Source: Euzebya tangerina
Lineage (GTDB): Bacteria; Actinomycetota; Nitriliruptoria; Euzebyales; Euzebyaceae
NCBI RefSeq assembly: GCF_003074135.1
Contig: NZ_PPDK01000003.1
Span: forward strand, 420,951-484,950
Length of the DNA stretch: 64,000 bases
Direction: 5' to 3'
Below are positions 25,681 to 34,405 of this stretch, piece after piece (within the stretch, counting starts at the first letter, position 1; every line of letters begins with the position of its first letter). A program made the translations under genes and the position numbers. Below the pieces are notes generated by a model, which searched no databases, had not been told where the DNA came from, and saw only the letters and a program-made list of their open reading frames with translations.

Positions 25681-26865
25681 TCAGGGGCGGGTGATTGCGG
25701 CGATCTGGCCGTCGCCGTGGACCGTCACGAGGACCCGGTCCCCGTCAGCCAGCAGGTGCTGGGGCTGGTTCAGACCCTCCAGCAGCGGCTCGGCGTCGAC
25801 CGGTGGGATCGGGTCGAGGTCGACGCCCTGGATGATGCCGAGGGTCCAGTTGGTGACCAGCAAGAGCTCGGGGTCCCAGGGCGCGATGGCGACGCCGGTC
25901 GGTGTGGCTGCAACGTCGAAGACCGCGCGGGAGGGCACGGTGGCCTCGCACTGTTCGGCCGAGCCGTCGTACTCCTGGACCGGCTGGCGGTTGCCGATGC
26001 AGCGCGGCCAGCCGCCCCGAAGGATCCCTTGCGGATCGGGCGTGATCACCAGCACTTCGTCCGGTGCGCCCTCGCCGTCGTAGGTCCCGTCGCTCATCTC
26101 GGTGACGGCCAGGCGGCCATCAGGAAACTCGGCGACAGCGTAGGCGTGCTTCATGCCATCCAGCAGTATCCGGCCGTACGGGCCTTCCTCCGTGGGCTGA
26201 CCCGGATCTTCTGGTATCTCGCCGTCGGGGACCGGGCTGGGGTTCTGCGGGAAGCTGTCATGAGCCCAGCCGAGCCGATCACGATCGTCCGGGGAGAGTG
26301 CCCAAAGAATCCCGCTGTGCTCAGCCGGTTCGTTGCCGGAGCGCCGGCCGGCCGTGTCGAAGACGATGGTCCCGTCCGCCAGGGTCGTGATGGTGCCGTT
26401 CGAGCGGCCGTTGTTGGGCATGTCGGCGAAGACGACCTCGGGCTCGCCGCCGTCCAGCGGCGCGACCAGCAGCCGGTCGGGCTCCATGATCCACAGCAGA
26501 TCCCCAGCCGCGGTCACGCCGGTCGGGGTGTTGATCCCGTCGACCAGCACCTCGCGGTCATCCGGGCCGTCGAGGTTGATCCGGCTGATCCGGCCGGTCG
26601 GTTCGCCCTCCCCGCCGGGCCCGAGCTCCGCGAGCAGGAATCCGCCGTCGGGGTGTGGGGAGATCTGGGTGGGACCCTCGAGCCCCTCGACCAGGACCTC
26701 GAGATCGAGCTGTTCGCTCTCCTCGGCAGAGGCGGTCGACGGGAGGGCGGTCGACGGCTGGCTGGTGGTGCTGCCCGCCGTCTCCTCCTCGGCGGGCGTG
26801 GTGCAGGCGGTGGTCAGGAGGCTGACGAGAACGACGGCCACGAGGACTCGGAGGATTTGGCGCAC
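25681..26865 (-). CDS. PQQ-dependent sugar dehydrogenase-like lipoprotein
   Basis: A 394-residue exported protein. Signal peptide VRQILRVLVAVVLVSLLTTAC ends in a lipobox (LTTAC), so it should be lipid-anchored outside the membrane. A Ser/Thr/Glu linker precedes a beta-propeller (QISPHPDGGFLLAELGPGG, INTPTGVTAAGDLLWI, NQPQHLLADGDRVLVTVHGDG) that resembles soluble glucose dehydrogenase/PQQ or NHL-type propellers. No complete set of catalytic residues was recognised, so enzymatic activity is uncertain. The start is GTG at 26865. Confidence 0.72.
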   Translation of the reverse strand: MRQILRVLVAVVLVSLLTTACTTPAEEETAGSTTSQPSTALPSTASAEESEQLDLEVLVEGLEGPTQISPHPDGGFLLAELGPGGEGEPTGRISRINLDGPDDREVLVDGINTPTGVTAAGDLLWIMEPDRLLVAPLDGGEPEVVFADMPNNGRSNGTITTLADGTIVFDTAGRRSGNEPAEHSGILWALSPDDRDRLGWAHDSFPQNPSPVPDGEIPEDPGQPTEEGPYGRILLDGMKHAYAVAEFPDGRLAVTEMSDGTYDGEGAPDEVLVITPDPQGILRGGWPRCIGNRQPVQEYDGSAEQCEATVPSRAVFDVAATPTGVAIAPWDPELLLVTNWTLGIIQGVDLDPIPPVDAEPLLEGLNQPQHLLADGDRVLVTVHGDGQIAAITRP

Positions 26866-26979
26866 GTCTCGATGGTGGCACGGAGGCGCCGTCCGGGCCT
26901 GCACCCGCTCGCTCCGCACACCAACCCTCCCCACGATGCGCGGACCCGGGCGCAGCCGTACTTGGATACCGTGGACGGC

Positions 26980-27429
26980 ATGCGGGAACTGGTCGAGCGC
27001 TGGAGCGGCCTGGTCGCCTGCACCATCGGTGCTGGCCTCCTCCTGAGTTCCGGCGTCACGCCTGTCCTGGCCGTCATCGGGCTGATCGTGGTCGGCGTCG
27101 GCGTCGTCAGTTCACCCCTCTGTCCGGTGCTGCACACCCCGCTCTCGCGCGCTCAGGAGGAGGCCAGCCCTGATGACGTCATCGTCTTCTGGAAGCCGGG
27201 ATGCTCCGTCTGCTGGACGACCCTCGCCTCCCTGGGCTCGGAGGGGCGGGCGGCGGTCACGTGGGTGAACGTCTGGCGGGACCGCGAGGCGGCTGAGGTG
27301 GTGCGCCAGCACCAGGACGGTGATCTGCTCACGCCGACTGCGCTTCGAGGAGACGGCGACGTGCTGCGCGGCGACGACGGGGAGCGGCACGTCACGACCG
27401 CGGTCCTCCGACGAGAGGGCGCCTCGTAG
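26980..27429 (+). CDS. Membrane protein with a thioredoxin-like CxxC domain
   Basis: A 149-residue protein. Two hydrophobic stretches (about 10-22 and 25-45) are followed by a short glutaredoxin/thioredoxin-like domain with FWKPGCSVCWTTLASL (C75, C78) and a later LLTPTALRGDGDVL segment in the place of the cis-Pro loop. It is likely a membrane-tethered disulfide or thiol protein. A GTG three codons upstream (26971) is also possible. It is divergent from the lipoprotein gene. Confidence 0.72.
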   Translation: MRELVERWSGLVACTIGAGLLLSSGVTPVLAVIGLIVVGVGVVSSPLCPVLHTPLSRAQEEASPDDVIVFWKPGCSVCWTTLASLGSEGRAAVTWVNVWRDREAAEVVRQHQDGDLLTPTALRGDGDVLRGDDGERHVTTAVLRREGAS

Positions 27430-27470
27430 CCCCTGATCTCGGCCATCACCACGGCCGTTGAACCGCCTGT

Positions 27471-27491
27471 GGCTGACACGAACGGTCAGCC
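27471..27491. terminator. Hairpin between convergent genes
   Basis: GGCTGAC, seven bases, then GTCAGCC: a perfect 7-bp stem in the 110-base gap between the thioredoxin-like gene and the convergent GATase-like gene. A smaller CGGCC/GGCCG repeat lies just before it. There is no T-run, as is common in high-GC genomes. Confidence 0.45.
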
Positions 27492-27539
27492 GCCGGCCCG
27501 CGCGTGCGCCGCGTGTCCGAACGCCTCCGGCGCGCAGGG

Positions 27540-28280
27540 TCAGGCGGGGTTCAGGCTCAGCCCGGGTGCGGCGACCGGTTGCGGACCGCGACGGCCCCAG
27601 GGCATCTCCTCCTCGGTTCGCCCGACCACCAGGTCGACCCAGCGGCCCAGCAGCGCCGCGCCGTGTGCCCGCAGGAAGCTCCCGCCGGCAGCGCTGAGGG
27701 TCTCGGCCTGGACCATCGCGTCGATCTCGTCGTCGGCCACCATGGGATCGAGGGCTACCAGGTAGCTCTCGCCCGAGACGACCACCACCGGGTCATCCCC
27801 GGCCGTCGCCAGGACCGTTGTGCCGTCCGATGGCCGCAACGAACCGCGGACCACCCAGGCCACACCTGACGGGGTGGGGGCCATCATCGGGTCCTCGTCG
27901 GCCTGCTCGGTCACCGTCACCGTGGTCAGCCCCGGTTCCGAGGAGCCGTCGAACGCACAGCCCAGCACCTCGGCCAGTGCACCTGCGGCCGTGCCGACGG
28001 CGATGGTCGGGAGCTCGGCCTCGTGGCACGCCCGGAGCAGCGGCCCTGCGGCGGCGAGGAGGTCCTCGGCAGCGTCAGGCAGCACCGCGATCCCCCGCAC
28101 GCCGTCGGCCGAATCGGTCACTCCGACGGCCGAGGACACCACCTGGGTCGGCCGACCCCGCTCGGCGAGCACCGTGAGCAGGACACCCTCCTGTCTGCCG
28201 GTCACCACGACGATCCGCCCGCCGTCCCCACCCTCCGCCTCACCACTCACGCCGACAGCACTCACGCCGCCACCACTCAC
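27540..28280 (-). CDS. GATase1-like protein lacking the catalytic cysteine
   Basis: A 246-residue protein with a class I glutamine amidotransferase-like fold: GIAVLPDAAEDLLAAAGPLLRACHEAELPTIAVGTAAGALAEVLG, and later YLVALDPMVADDEIDAMVQAETLS. At the nucleophile elbow the usual GxCxG reads G96-T-A-A-G100, so no Cys is present and glutaminase activity is unlikely. The GTG start at 28280 overlaps the stop of the F420-dehydrogenase-like gene (GTGA); two more in-frame GTGs (28265, 28250) lie in a 15-bp tandem repeat. Function unknown, but coupling to an F420-type oxidoreductase is clear. Confidence 0.65.
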   Translation of the reverse strand: MSGGGVSAVGVSGEAEGGDGGRIVVVTGRQEGVLLTVLAERGRPTQVVSSAVGVTDSADGVRGIAVLPDAAEDLLAAAGPLLRACHEAELPTIAVGTAAGALAEVLGCAFDGSSEPGLTTVTVTEQADEDPMMAPTPSGVAWVVRGSLRPSDGTTVLATAGDDPVVVVSGESYLVALDPMVADDEIDAMVQAETLSAAGGSFLRAHGAALLGRWVDLVVGRTEEEMPWGRRGPQPVAAPGLSLNPA

Positions 28281-28287
28281 GCCGACA
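28243..28287. repeat. Three tandem 15-bp repeats at a gene junction
   Basis: Units CCACTCACGCCGACA, GCACTCACGCCGCCA and CCACTCACGCCGACA stand head to tail. On the minus strand each unit carries an in-frame GTG, so the start region of the GATase-like gene is repeated and the preceding gene's stop falls in the first unit. Gain or loss of units would change the N-terminus without shifting frame. Confidence 0.7.
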
Positions 28288-29401
28288 CCACCGGGAGGAG
28301 CGCCGGCCGCCGATCACCCTCGGGCACAGCGTCCACCGGCCAACGCTTGCGCGACACCGTGGACAGCCGCTCGAGCAGGTTCATGGCGACCTCGTCCTCC
28401 TCGGCCGGGCGGACGTCGACCAGGCCGGCGTCGATGACACCTTGCAACCACTCCTCCCCGCGAGCGGTCCGCACGATCGTGAGGGTCCAGTCGTTGCTCT
28501 TGCCGATCCCACCGGTGGAGATGTCGGCGTGCTCGGCAGCGAAGTCCGGGCACTGCTTGCAGCCTGGCCGGGTGTGCGGGTGGAACTCCTTGAGCGGAAG
28601 CTCGTCGTACCCGTCCTCGCCATGCCACACCATCACCCGCCCCTTGATGTTGACCTTGGTCACGTCGGCGATGTCGATGCCGTGGCTCGCGAACACCTCC
28701 GCCTGGCCGTCGTAGGTGAAGGTCTTGGAGCACAGCAAGCCCAGGGTCAGGGCGATCTTGCGCTGGTACTTCGCGACGTTGCGGGCCAGCACCGACCCGT
28801 TGATGGAGGCCTGGCAGCTCATGCCGACCAGGGCAACCTGCTTCAGCCGCTGCTCATCGGCCTCTCGCATGGCCAGTGGGTTGGCGGCGTAGGTGTAGCG
28901 GGAGCCGGCGGTGGCGATGACGCCCTCCCGGTCCGTGACCAGGGCCGGCTCGGCATCGAACGGGCGCCCCTCGGTCAACTTGGACGTGACCACACCATCG
29001 ATCCTGCCGGTCTCGAGCCCCCAGATGAGCATGGCCGAGACGAGGCCTCCGTCCTGGCCGGCGTTGAAGACCTCGGTGTCCCGCGCCCGGACCAGCAGGC
29101 GTGAGCGGTCCATGCCCGACACCTCGTCCACGGTCCGCTCCCGGCCGAACAGGGCGGTGTCCAGCTCGGACTCCCAGGCGCGGAAGCGGGGGCACGCCCT
29201 GGTGCAGATGTCGCAGCCGCGGTCGCCGTGGAAGCACTCGTCGGTGCCCATCCCCTCACCGATCTGGACCGGGTGGTAGTCGGCGACCCGGTAGTCCAGC
29301 ACGTTGCGCGGACAGGCCATGATGCAGGCAGCGCAGCCGGTACAGAGGTTGGTCTGGACCACCTCGTGGTACAGCTCCCGCCATTGGGGTGTGGTTGCCA
29401 T
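28277..29401 (-). CDS. Coenzyme F420 hydrogenase/dehydrogenase beta subunit-like protein
   Basis: A 374-residue iron-sulfur flavoprotein of the FrhB/FdhB family. The N-terminus has CTGCAACIMACP (C20, C23, C26, C30), then a second Cys group (C56, C63, C66, C70: CDICTRACP). Family motifs RDTEVFNAGQDGGLVSAML, VALVGMSCQASING and RPGCKQCPDFAAEHADISTGGIG follow. Such proteins pass electrons between F420 and iron-sulfur partners. No hydrogenase or other partner is encoded nearby; the downstream gene is the GATase-like protein. The 178-base gap to the divergent fbiC suggests a shared F420-linked control region. Confidence 0.88.
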   Translation of the reverse strand: MATTPQWRELYHEVVQTNLCTGCAACIMACPRNVLDYRVADYHPVQIGEGMGTDECFHGDRGCDICTRACPRFRAWESELDTALFGRERTVDEVSGMDRSRLLVRARDTEVFNAGQDGGLVSAMLIWGLETGRIDGVVTSKLTEGRPFDAEPALVTDREGVIATAGSRYTYAANPLAMREADEQRLKQVALVGMSCQASINGSVLARNVAKYQRKIALTLGLLCSKTFTYDGQAEVFASHGIDIADVTKVNIKGRVMVWHGEDGYDELPLKEFHPHTRPGCKQCPDFAAEHADISTGGIGKSNDWTLTIVRTARGEEWLQGVIDAGLVDVRPAEEDEVAMNLLERLSTVSRKRWPVDAVPEGDRRPALLPVVSA

Positions 29402-29579
29402 GTGCTCGTGTCCTCATCTCGGCCCGTCGCGGGAATCCTTGCACGGCGAGGAGGCTCCGCGCGAACCGAGCGCCTCGCTGGTCGGGCCCACGCTCCCGCG
29501 GGTGTGGTGTCCAGCAGGTCCCCCTGTTGACACCAGCCATGATTCCTCGTCGTGGTGATACCTCGGTAGCCTGTCGGCC
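29402..29579. promoter_or_regulatory. Divergent promoter region, F420 dehydrogenase-like gene and fbiC
   Basis: A 178-base gap between two divergent genes. TTGACA occurs at about 29526-29531 and GGTGTC/GACACC flank a stretch before it, but no -10 box is well spaced for either gene. No confident operator seen. Confidence 0.3.
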
Positions 29580-32177
29580 ATGAGTCAGCCACGCCTACCT
29601 TCGCCCGACTCGATGCGGCGGGCGCTGGCGCGGGCTGACGCGGGCAAGACCCTGAACACTGCTGAGGGTGCGGTCCTGATCGGCGCCCGCGGCGAGGACC
29701 TGGACCGGCTGATGGGGATCGCGTCGCGGGTCCGCGACCAGGCATTCGGTGATCGGATCACCTACAGCCGAAAGGTGTTCATCCCCCTCACCCATCTCTG
29801 CCGCGACACCTGCGGGTACTGCACGTTCGCCTGGCCACCGAAGGGCGACATCCCCGCGTTCATGTCCATCGACGAGGTCGTCGAGGTGGCGCGACAGGGG
29901 CAGGCCGCTGGGTGCAAGGAGGCGTTGTTCACCCTGGGCGACAAGCCCGAGGAGCGGTATCCGGCCGCCAGGCAGTGGCTTGATGAGCGGGGGTATGACT
30001 CGACGCTGGCCTACCTGCGCGCCGCGGCGATCGCCGTGATCGAACAGACGGGGCTCATCCCGCACCTCAACCCGGGCGTGATGACCTGGACGGAGCTTGC
30101 GACCCTGAAGCCGGTCAGCGGGTCGATGGGGATCATGCTCGAGTCGGCCTCGCTGCGGTTGCACGAGAAGGGCATGCCGCACCACAACTGTCCCGACAAG
30201 GTTCCCGCGGTCCGCCTCCAGGTGCTCGAGGATGCCGGGAAGCACGCGATCCCCTTCACCTCGGGGATCCTGATCGGGATCGGCGAGACGGCGACCGAGC
30301 GGGTCGAGGCCCTGCTGGCGCTGGCCGCGACCGCGAAGCGCTACGGCCACCTGCAGGAGGTCATCGTCCAGAACTTCCGGGCCAAGCCCGACACGGCGAT
30401 GCGGCGTGCACCCGAGCCGTCGCTGGATGACCTGCTCGCCACGATCGCGGTTGCACGGCTGCTGCTGCCGACCAAGGTGCACCTGCAGGCCCCGCCCAAC
30501 CTCTCGCCGGCCGACGAGGCGCGGATCGCTGCGGCCGGGATCGACGATTGGGGTGGCGTGTCCCCGGTAACGCCGGATCACGTCAACCCCGAAGCGCCCT
30601 GGCCGCACCTGGACGACCTGACGGACCGGACCGCGCAGGCCGGGAAGGTCCTGACCGAGCGGCTCTGCGTCTACCCGGAGTTCGTGCGGAAGCCCGACCC
30701 ATGGCTGGCCGGGCAGATGCGCGTGCCGGTGCAGGACTTGGCGACGCCTGAGGGACTGGCACGGACGGGACACCAGCCCTCTCCCCAGACGTGGCAGGCA
30801 CCGGACATGCTGGCGGCGGGTGCTGACGACCGCTGGACGGCCGCCGAGGCGGGAGACGGCGTGACCGGCTGGTCCCGCGGCCAGGGGACCCTCAGACCCG
30901 ATGCCGGGGACGTCTACGGGGACACCGGGCTGATCGCGGCCGAGACCCTGAGCGCGGCTCGACCGCCGCGAGATTCTGCGCGATCGTGGAGTTCCTCGGC
31001 CAGAGCCGAAGGACTGCGCGATCGCGCGTCAAGCCTCGCCGAGATCCAGCCCATCCTCCACCGCGCGACCGCCGGGACCCCACCGACGCAGGACGAGGCG
31101 GAGGTGCTCTTCGCAGCCGAGGGGGAGGCACTCGACGCCGTCGTCCGGGCGGCCGACCAGGTCCGCCGAGACCGCGTCGGCGACACCGTCACCTACGTCG
31201 TCAACCGCAACATCAACTTCACCAACGTCTGCTACGTCGGGTGCCGCTTCTGCGCCTTCGCCCAACGCCGGGACGACCCCGACGCCTACACCCTGTCCCT
31301 CGACGAGGTCGCCGACCGGGCCGAGGAGGCCTGGGCCTTCGGTGCCACCGAGGTCTGCATGCAGGGCGGCATCCACCCGGACCTGCCGACGGACCACTAC
31401 GCCCAGATCATCCGGGCCGTCAAGGACCGGGTCCCCGAGATGCACGTCCACGCCTTCAGCCCGATGGAGGTCGTGACCGGAGCCACCCGCTCGGGCGTGT
31501 CGATCCCCGTCTTCGTCAAGGAGCTGGCCGACGCCGGCCTGGACACCATCCCCGGCACCGCCGCGGAGATCCTGGACGATGAGGTCCGCTGGGTGCTGAC
31601 CAAGGGCAAGCTGCCGACGTCCGCCTGGATCGAGGTCATGCAGGCGGCCCACGCCCAGGGCATCCGCTCGACCGCCACCATGATGTTCGGCCATGTCGAT
31701 GAGCCACGGCACTGGGCGGCGCACCTGTGGCTCCTCCGCCGGCTGCAGCTGGAGAGCCACGGGGCCGGCCACCGGGGGTTCACCGAGTTCGTACCGCTGC
31801 CGTTCGTCCACGAGCAGTCCCCCATCTACCTGGCGGGTGTGGCCCGACCGGGCCCCTCCTGGACCGACACCGTGAAGGTCCACGCCATCGCCCGCTTGGT
31901 CCTGCAAGGGGCCATCGACAACGTCCAGCTCTCGTGGGTGAAGCTCGGCACCGAACGTGCGGTCGAGCTGCTGAACGCCGGGGTGAACGACCTCGGCGGC
32001 ACGCTGATGGAGGAGACCATCAGCCGGATGGCCGGGGCGGACCACGGCGTCCGCAAGGACCCGGAGGAGCTGCGAGCAATCGCCGCCGCGGCCGGCCGGC
32101 CAGCCGCCGAACGCACGACCGACTACAGCCGCATCGAGCCCAGCGGCATTCGGTACCAGCTCGTGTCACCGACCTGA
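29580..32177 (+). CDS. fbiC: FbiC, fused CofG/CofH F0 synthase
   Basis: An 865-residue radical SAM enzyme that makes the deazaflavin F0 from tyrosine and a ribityl uracil. The CofG half has CRDTCGYC (C74, C78, C81) and the CofH half has CYVGCRFC (C551, C555, C558). The fusion is typical of actinobacteria. The linker (about 400-485) is poorly conserved and residues about 467-483 are encoded by a copy of the 50-bp dispersed element. Both halves look intact. The ATG at 29580 starts MSQPRLPSPDSMRRALARA; the ribosome site is weak. The other F420 genes, fbiA and fbiB, are 7 kb away. Confidence 0.96.
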   Translation: MSQPRLPSPDSMRRALARADAGKTLNTAEGAVLIGARGEDLDRLMGIASRVRDQAFGDRITYSRKVFIPLTHLCRDTCGYCTFAWPPKGDIPAFMSIDEVVEVARQGQAAGCKEALFTLGDKPEERYPAARQWLDERGYDSTLAYLRAAAIAVIEQTGLIPHLNPGVMTWTELATLKPVSGSMGIMLESASLRLHEKGMPHHNCPDKVPAVRLQVLEDAGKHAIPFTSGILIGIGETATERVEALLALAATAKRYGHLQEVIVQNFRAKPDTAMRRAPEPSLDDLLATIAVARLLLPTKVHLQAPPNLSPADEARIAAAGIDDWGGVSPVTPDHVNPEAPWPHLDDLTDRTAQAGKVLTERLCVYPEFVRKPDPWLAGQMRVPVQDLATPEGLARTGHQPSPQTWQAPDMLAAGADDRWTAAEAGDGVTGWSRGQGTLRPDAGDVYGDTGLIAAETLSAARPPRDSARSWSSSARAEGLRDRASSLAEIQPILHRATAGTPPTQDEAEVLFAAEGEALDAVVRAADQVRRDRVGDTVTYVVNRNINFTNVCYVGCRFCAFAQRRDDPDAYTLSLDEVADRAEEAWAFGATEVCMQGGIHPDLPTDHYAQIIRAVKDRVPEMHVHAFSPMEVVTGATRSGVSIPVFVKELADAGLDTIPGTAAEILDDEVRWVLTKGKLPTSAWIEVMQAAHAQGIRSTATMMFGHVDEPRHWAAHLWLLRRLQLESHGAGHRGFTEFVPLPFVHEQSPIYLAGVARPGPSWTDTVKVHAIARLVLQGAIDNVQLSWVKLGTERAVELLNAGVNDLGGTLMEETISRMAGADHGVRKDPEELRAIAAAAGRPAAERTTDYSRIEPSGIRYQLVSPT
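30978..31027 (+). repeat. 50-bp GATC element, variant copy in the FbiC linker
   Basis: GCGCGATC boxes start at 30978 and 31016, exactly 38 bp apart as in the other copies. The right end is a perfect 12-bp palindrome (GCGCGATCGCGC), with A/T pairs of the other copies changed to G/C on both sides. The interior is different and forms an imperfect hairpin around CGGC-CAGA-GCCG. It is translated in frame between the CofG and CofH domains. Confidence 0.65.
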
Positions 32178-32233
32178 CGCGGACGCGGTGTCGGGGCGAA
32201 CACCTCGTCCCGCGTGATCTATCGTAGGCCCCG

Positions 32234-33256
32234 ATGTGGCTGCTCCTCGTGAGAGACCTGCGCTTCCGGCGGTCTCGGATCATCTTGACCAGCCTCGGGA
32301 CCGGACTGGTCCTCACCATGGTCCTGATCGTCACCGGGATCTCAGGGGGGTTCGATGCGGCCGCGCGAGACACCGTCACGACGCTTCACCAGGGCCCGTG
32401 GCTGTTGCCCGAGGGCGTCACGGGGCCCTTCACGTCCGCCTCGGCGTTCCCCGTGTCCGAGCTTGGCGACCTGCCACCGGACGTCGAGGCCACCCCCACC
32501 GCCATCACCCGGTCGGTTGCGCTGGACGAGAACGCCGTCTCGCAGGACGTCGTGCTGATCGGCCTCCCGGTTGGGACGATCGTGGGCGGCCAGATGGTAT
32601 CGGAGCTGCTGATCACCAGCGAGGAGGCGGGCTTCGAGGGTGGGAGCGAGATCACGGTCGGTGGGAGGCTTGCCAACGTGGCGGACGGCGTTCCCGGGCT
32701 GACGCTCTTCGCCGGAACGCCGATCGTGATCGCCCCGCTGCCGTTCGTGCAGGCCGCCGTGTTCGAAGGGGCGGACGTCGCCACAGCGGCGTTCCTCAGC
32801 GGCCGTCCCGTCCCGGCACCGAGAGGCTTCGCCGTCCTCAGCCGTGACGCCGTGATCGCGGACTCCCTGCGCTCCGTATCCGACGCCAACGACACGATCG
32901 CCATCGTGCGGGTGCTGCTGTTGCTGGTGGCCGCGATCCTGATCGGCGCCGTCGTCTACGTCTCAGCCTTGGAACGCCGTCGTGAGTTCGCCCTGCTGAA
33001 GGCGGTCGGTGCGCGCGGGCGGCGACTCATGGTCGGGGTCCTGACGCAGGCGCTGGTCATCGCCACGATCGGATCGTTCATCGCCGTGGTGCTCGAGGTG
33101 TTGCTGAGCGGCGCGTTCCCGATGGCCGTATCGGTTGACGGTGCGGACTACCTCACCTTGGCGGTCATCACCGTCATCAGTGCCGCTGCTGCCAGCCTGG
33201 TCGGCCTGCGTCACATCCTCGGCGTGCGGGCAACCGACGCCCTCGACGACCGATGA
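32234..33256 (+). CDS. FtsX/MacB-type ABC transporter permease
   Basis: A 340-residue permease. One N-terminal membrane helix (ILTSLGTGLVLTMVLIVTGIS) precedes a 200-residue external domain, then three C-terminal helices (VRVLLLLVAAILIGAVVYVSAL, VLTQALVIATIGSFIAVVLEV, YLTLAVITVISAAAASLVGL). The cytoplasmic ALERRREFALLKAVGARGRRL is the FtsX-family coupling segment. The stop overlaps the ATPase start as ATGA. Such permeases usually export lipids, peptides or drugs or act as mechanotransmitters; the substrate is unknown. Confidence 0.86.
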   Translation: MWLLLVRDLRFRRSRIILTSLGTGLVLTMVLIVTGISGGFDAAARDTVTTLHQGPWLLPEGVTGPFTSASAFPVSELGDLPPDVEATPTAITRSVALDENAVSQDVVLIGLPVGTIVGGQMVSELLITSEEAGFEGGSEITVGGRLANVADGVPGLTLFAGTPIVIAPLPFVQAAVFEGADVATAAFLSGRPVPAPRGFAVLSRDAVIADSLRSVSDANDTIAIVRVLLLLVAAILIGAVVYVSALERRREFALLKAVGARGRRLMVGVLTQALVIATIGSFIAVVLEVLLSGAFPMAVSVDGADYLTLAVITVISAAAASLVGLRHILGVRATDALDDR

Positions 33257-34380
33257 CCGCTACAGGAACAGCCGTCGCGGTCGACGCGGTCACGGTCCGC
33301 TACGACAGCGGAGCGGCGGCGGTCACGCCGCTGGAGGACTTCTCTGTCCAGGTCCGCCCCGGTGAGCTCGCGATCCTCCTCGGACCATCCGGGTGCGGCA
33401 AGTCGACGCTGCTCAGCATCATCGGCGGCATGCGGTCCGCGACCTCGGGGAGCATCCGCGTCGGCGACGCCGAGCTCACCGCCATGACGGCGTTGCAGCT
33501 CGACGTCTTCCGTCACGACCAGGTCGGGTACGTCTTCCGTCGCTCCAACCTGGTGCCGTCACTCAGCGCCGTCGAGAACGTGGCTGTCCCGCTGCTGGTC
33601 AAGGGGGTCCCGCGGCGCGACGCTCTGGCGTCCGCGACCTCGGTCATGGAACGAGTGGAGCTGCTGTCACTGCTGGACCGACGGCCCGACGAGTTGTCCA
33701 GCGGACAGAAGCGGCGGGTCTCCGTTGCCCGGGCACTCATCGCCGATCCACCGCTGCTGCTGGCTGACGAACCGACGGCCCGGCTGGACCACATCGGCGC
33801 GCAGACCATGATCACACTGCTGCAGTCGTTGGCGAGCGATGGCCGCACGGTGATCGTTGCCACCCATGACCCGCGGTTCGTGCCCGTCGCCGACCAGACG
33901 GTGCACATGGTCCCGGATCTGTCGTCGTCGATGGGTGCGCCGACCACGGTCACGTTCGACCCGGGCGAGACGATCTTCTGGCAGGGCTCGCGTGGGGACC
34001 GGGTCTACGTCCTGGAGAGCGGCGAGGTTGAGGTGCTCAACCAGCTGGCCGACGGGTCGGAGGAGCTGATCACCGCTGTTGGTGCTCCCGGGCACGTTGG
34101 TGCGGTCAGTCCCCGGTTGGGCTTCCCCCGGGCGTCGACGGCGCGGGCGAGAACAGCCGTCCGAGCGATCTCGTACTCCGTGGTGGACTTCGAGAAGCTG
34201 CAGTCCGCCCAGGTCGAGACGGCGTCATCCGACGACGAGCCCACCATCGTCGCCGCGCCTGCGGAGGAGGCCCCGGCCGTGGTCCCGCCGCCATCGGAGG
34301 AGCTTCCCACGCTGGTGGCCGAGCCGTCTGCGGCAGCAGACGAGACCGGCAGCCCCGATGTCCCTCCTCCTCCCCCGTAG
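33253..34380 (+). CDS. ABC ATPase fused to a cyclic-nucleotide-binding-like domain
   Basis: A 375-residue protein in three parts. Residues 1-225 form an ABC ATPase with Walker A GPSGCGKST (44-52), signature LSSGQKRRVSVARAL, Walker B LLLADEPTARLD and ATHD. Residues about 232-315 resemble a cNMP-binding beta roll (FDPGETIFWQGSRGDRVYVL, ESGEVEVLNQ, GFPRASTARARTAVRAISYS). The tail (320-375) is acidic and ends in five prolines. The Q-loop reads YVFRRSNL, with Arg96 where Gln is usual. It is coupled to the FtsX-like permease, so transport may be gated by a small ligand; this is inference. Confidence 0.85.
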   Translation: MTATGTAVAVDAVTVRYDSGAAAVTPLEDFSVQVRPGELAILLGPSGCGKSTLLSIIGGMRSATSGSIRVGDAELTAMTALQLDVFRHDQVGYVFRRSNLVPSLSAVENVAVPLLVKGVPRRDALASATSVMERVELLSLLDRRPDELSSGQKRRVSVARALIADPPLLLADEPTARLDHIGAQTMITLLQSLASDGRTVIVATHDPRFVPVADQTVHMVPDLSSSMGAPTTVTFDPGETIFWQGSRGDRVYVLESGEVEVLNQLADGSEELITAVGAPGHVGAVSPRLGFPRASTARARTAVRAISYSVVDFEKLQSAQVETASSDDEPTIVAAPAEEAPAVVPPPSEELPTLVAEPSAAADETGSPDVPPPPP

Positions 34381-34405
34381 GTTTGGGGGTTCCTGCAGCG
34401 AGGGC

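Noticed and set aside
28468..28480. GCACGATCGTG in the F420 dehydrogenase-like gene as a copy of the element
   Set aside because: The next GATC is not at 38 bp and the surrounding sequence codes for conserved residues.
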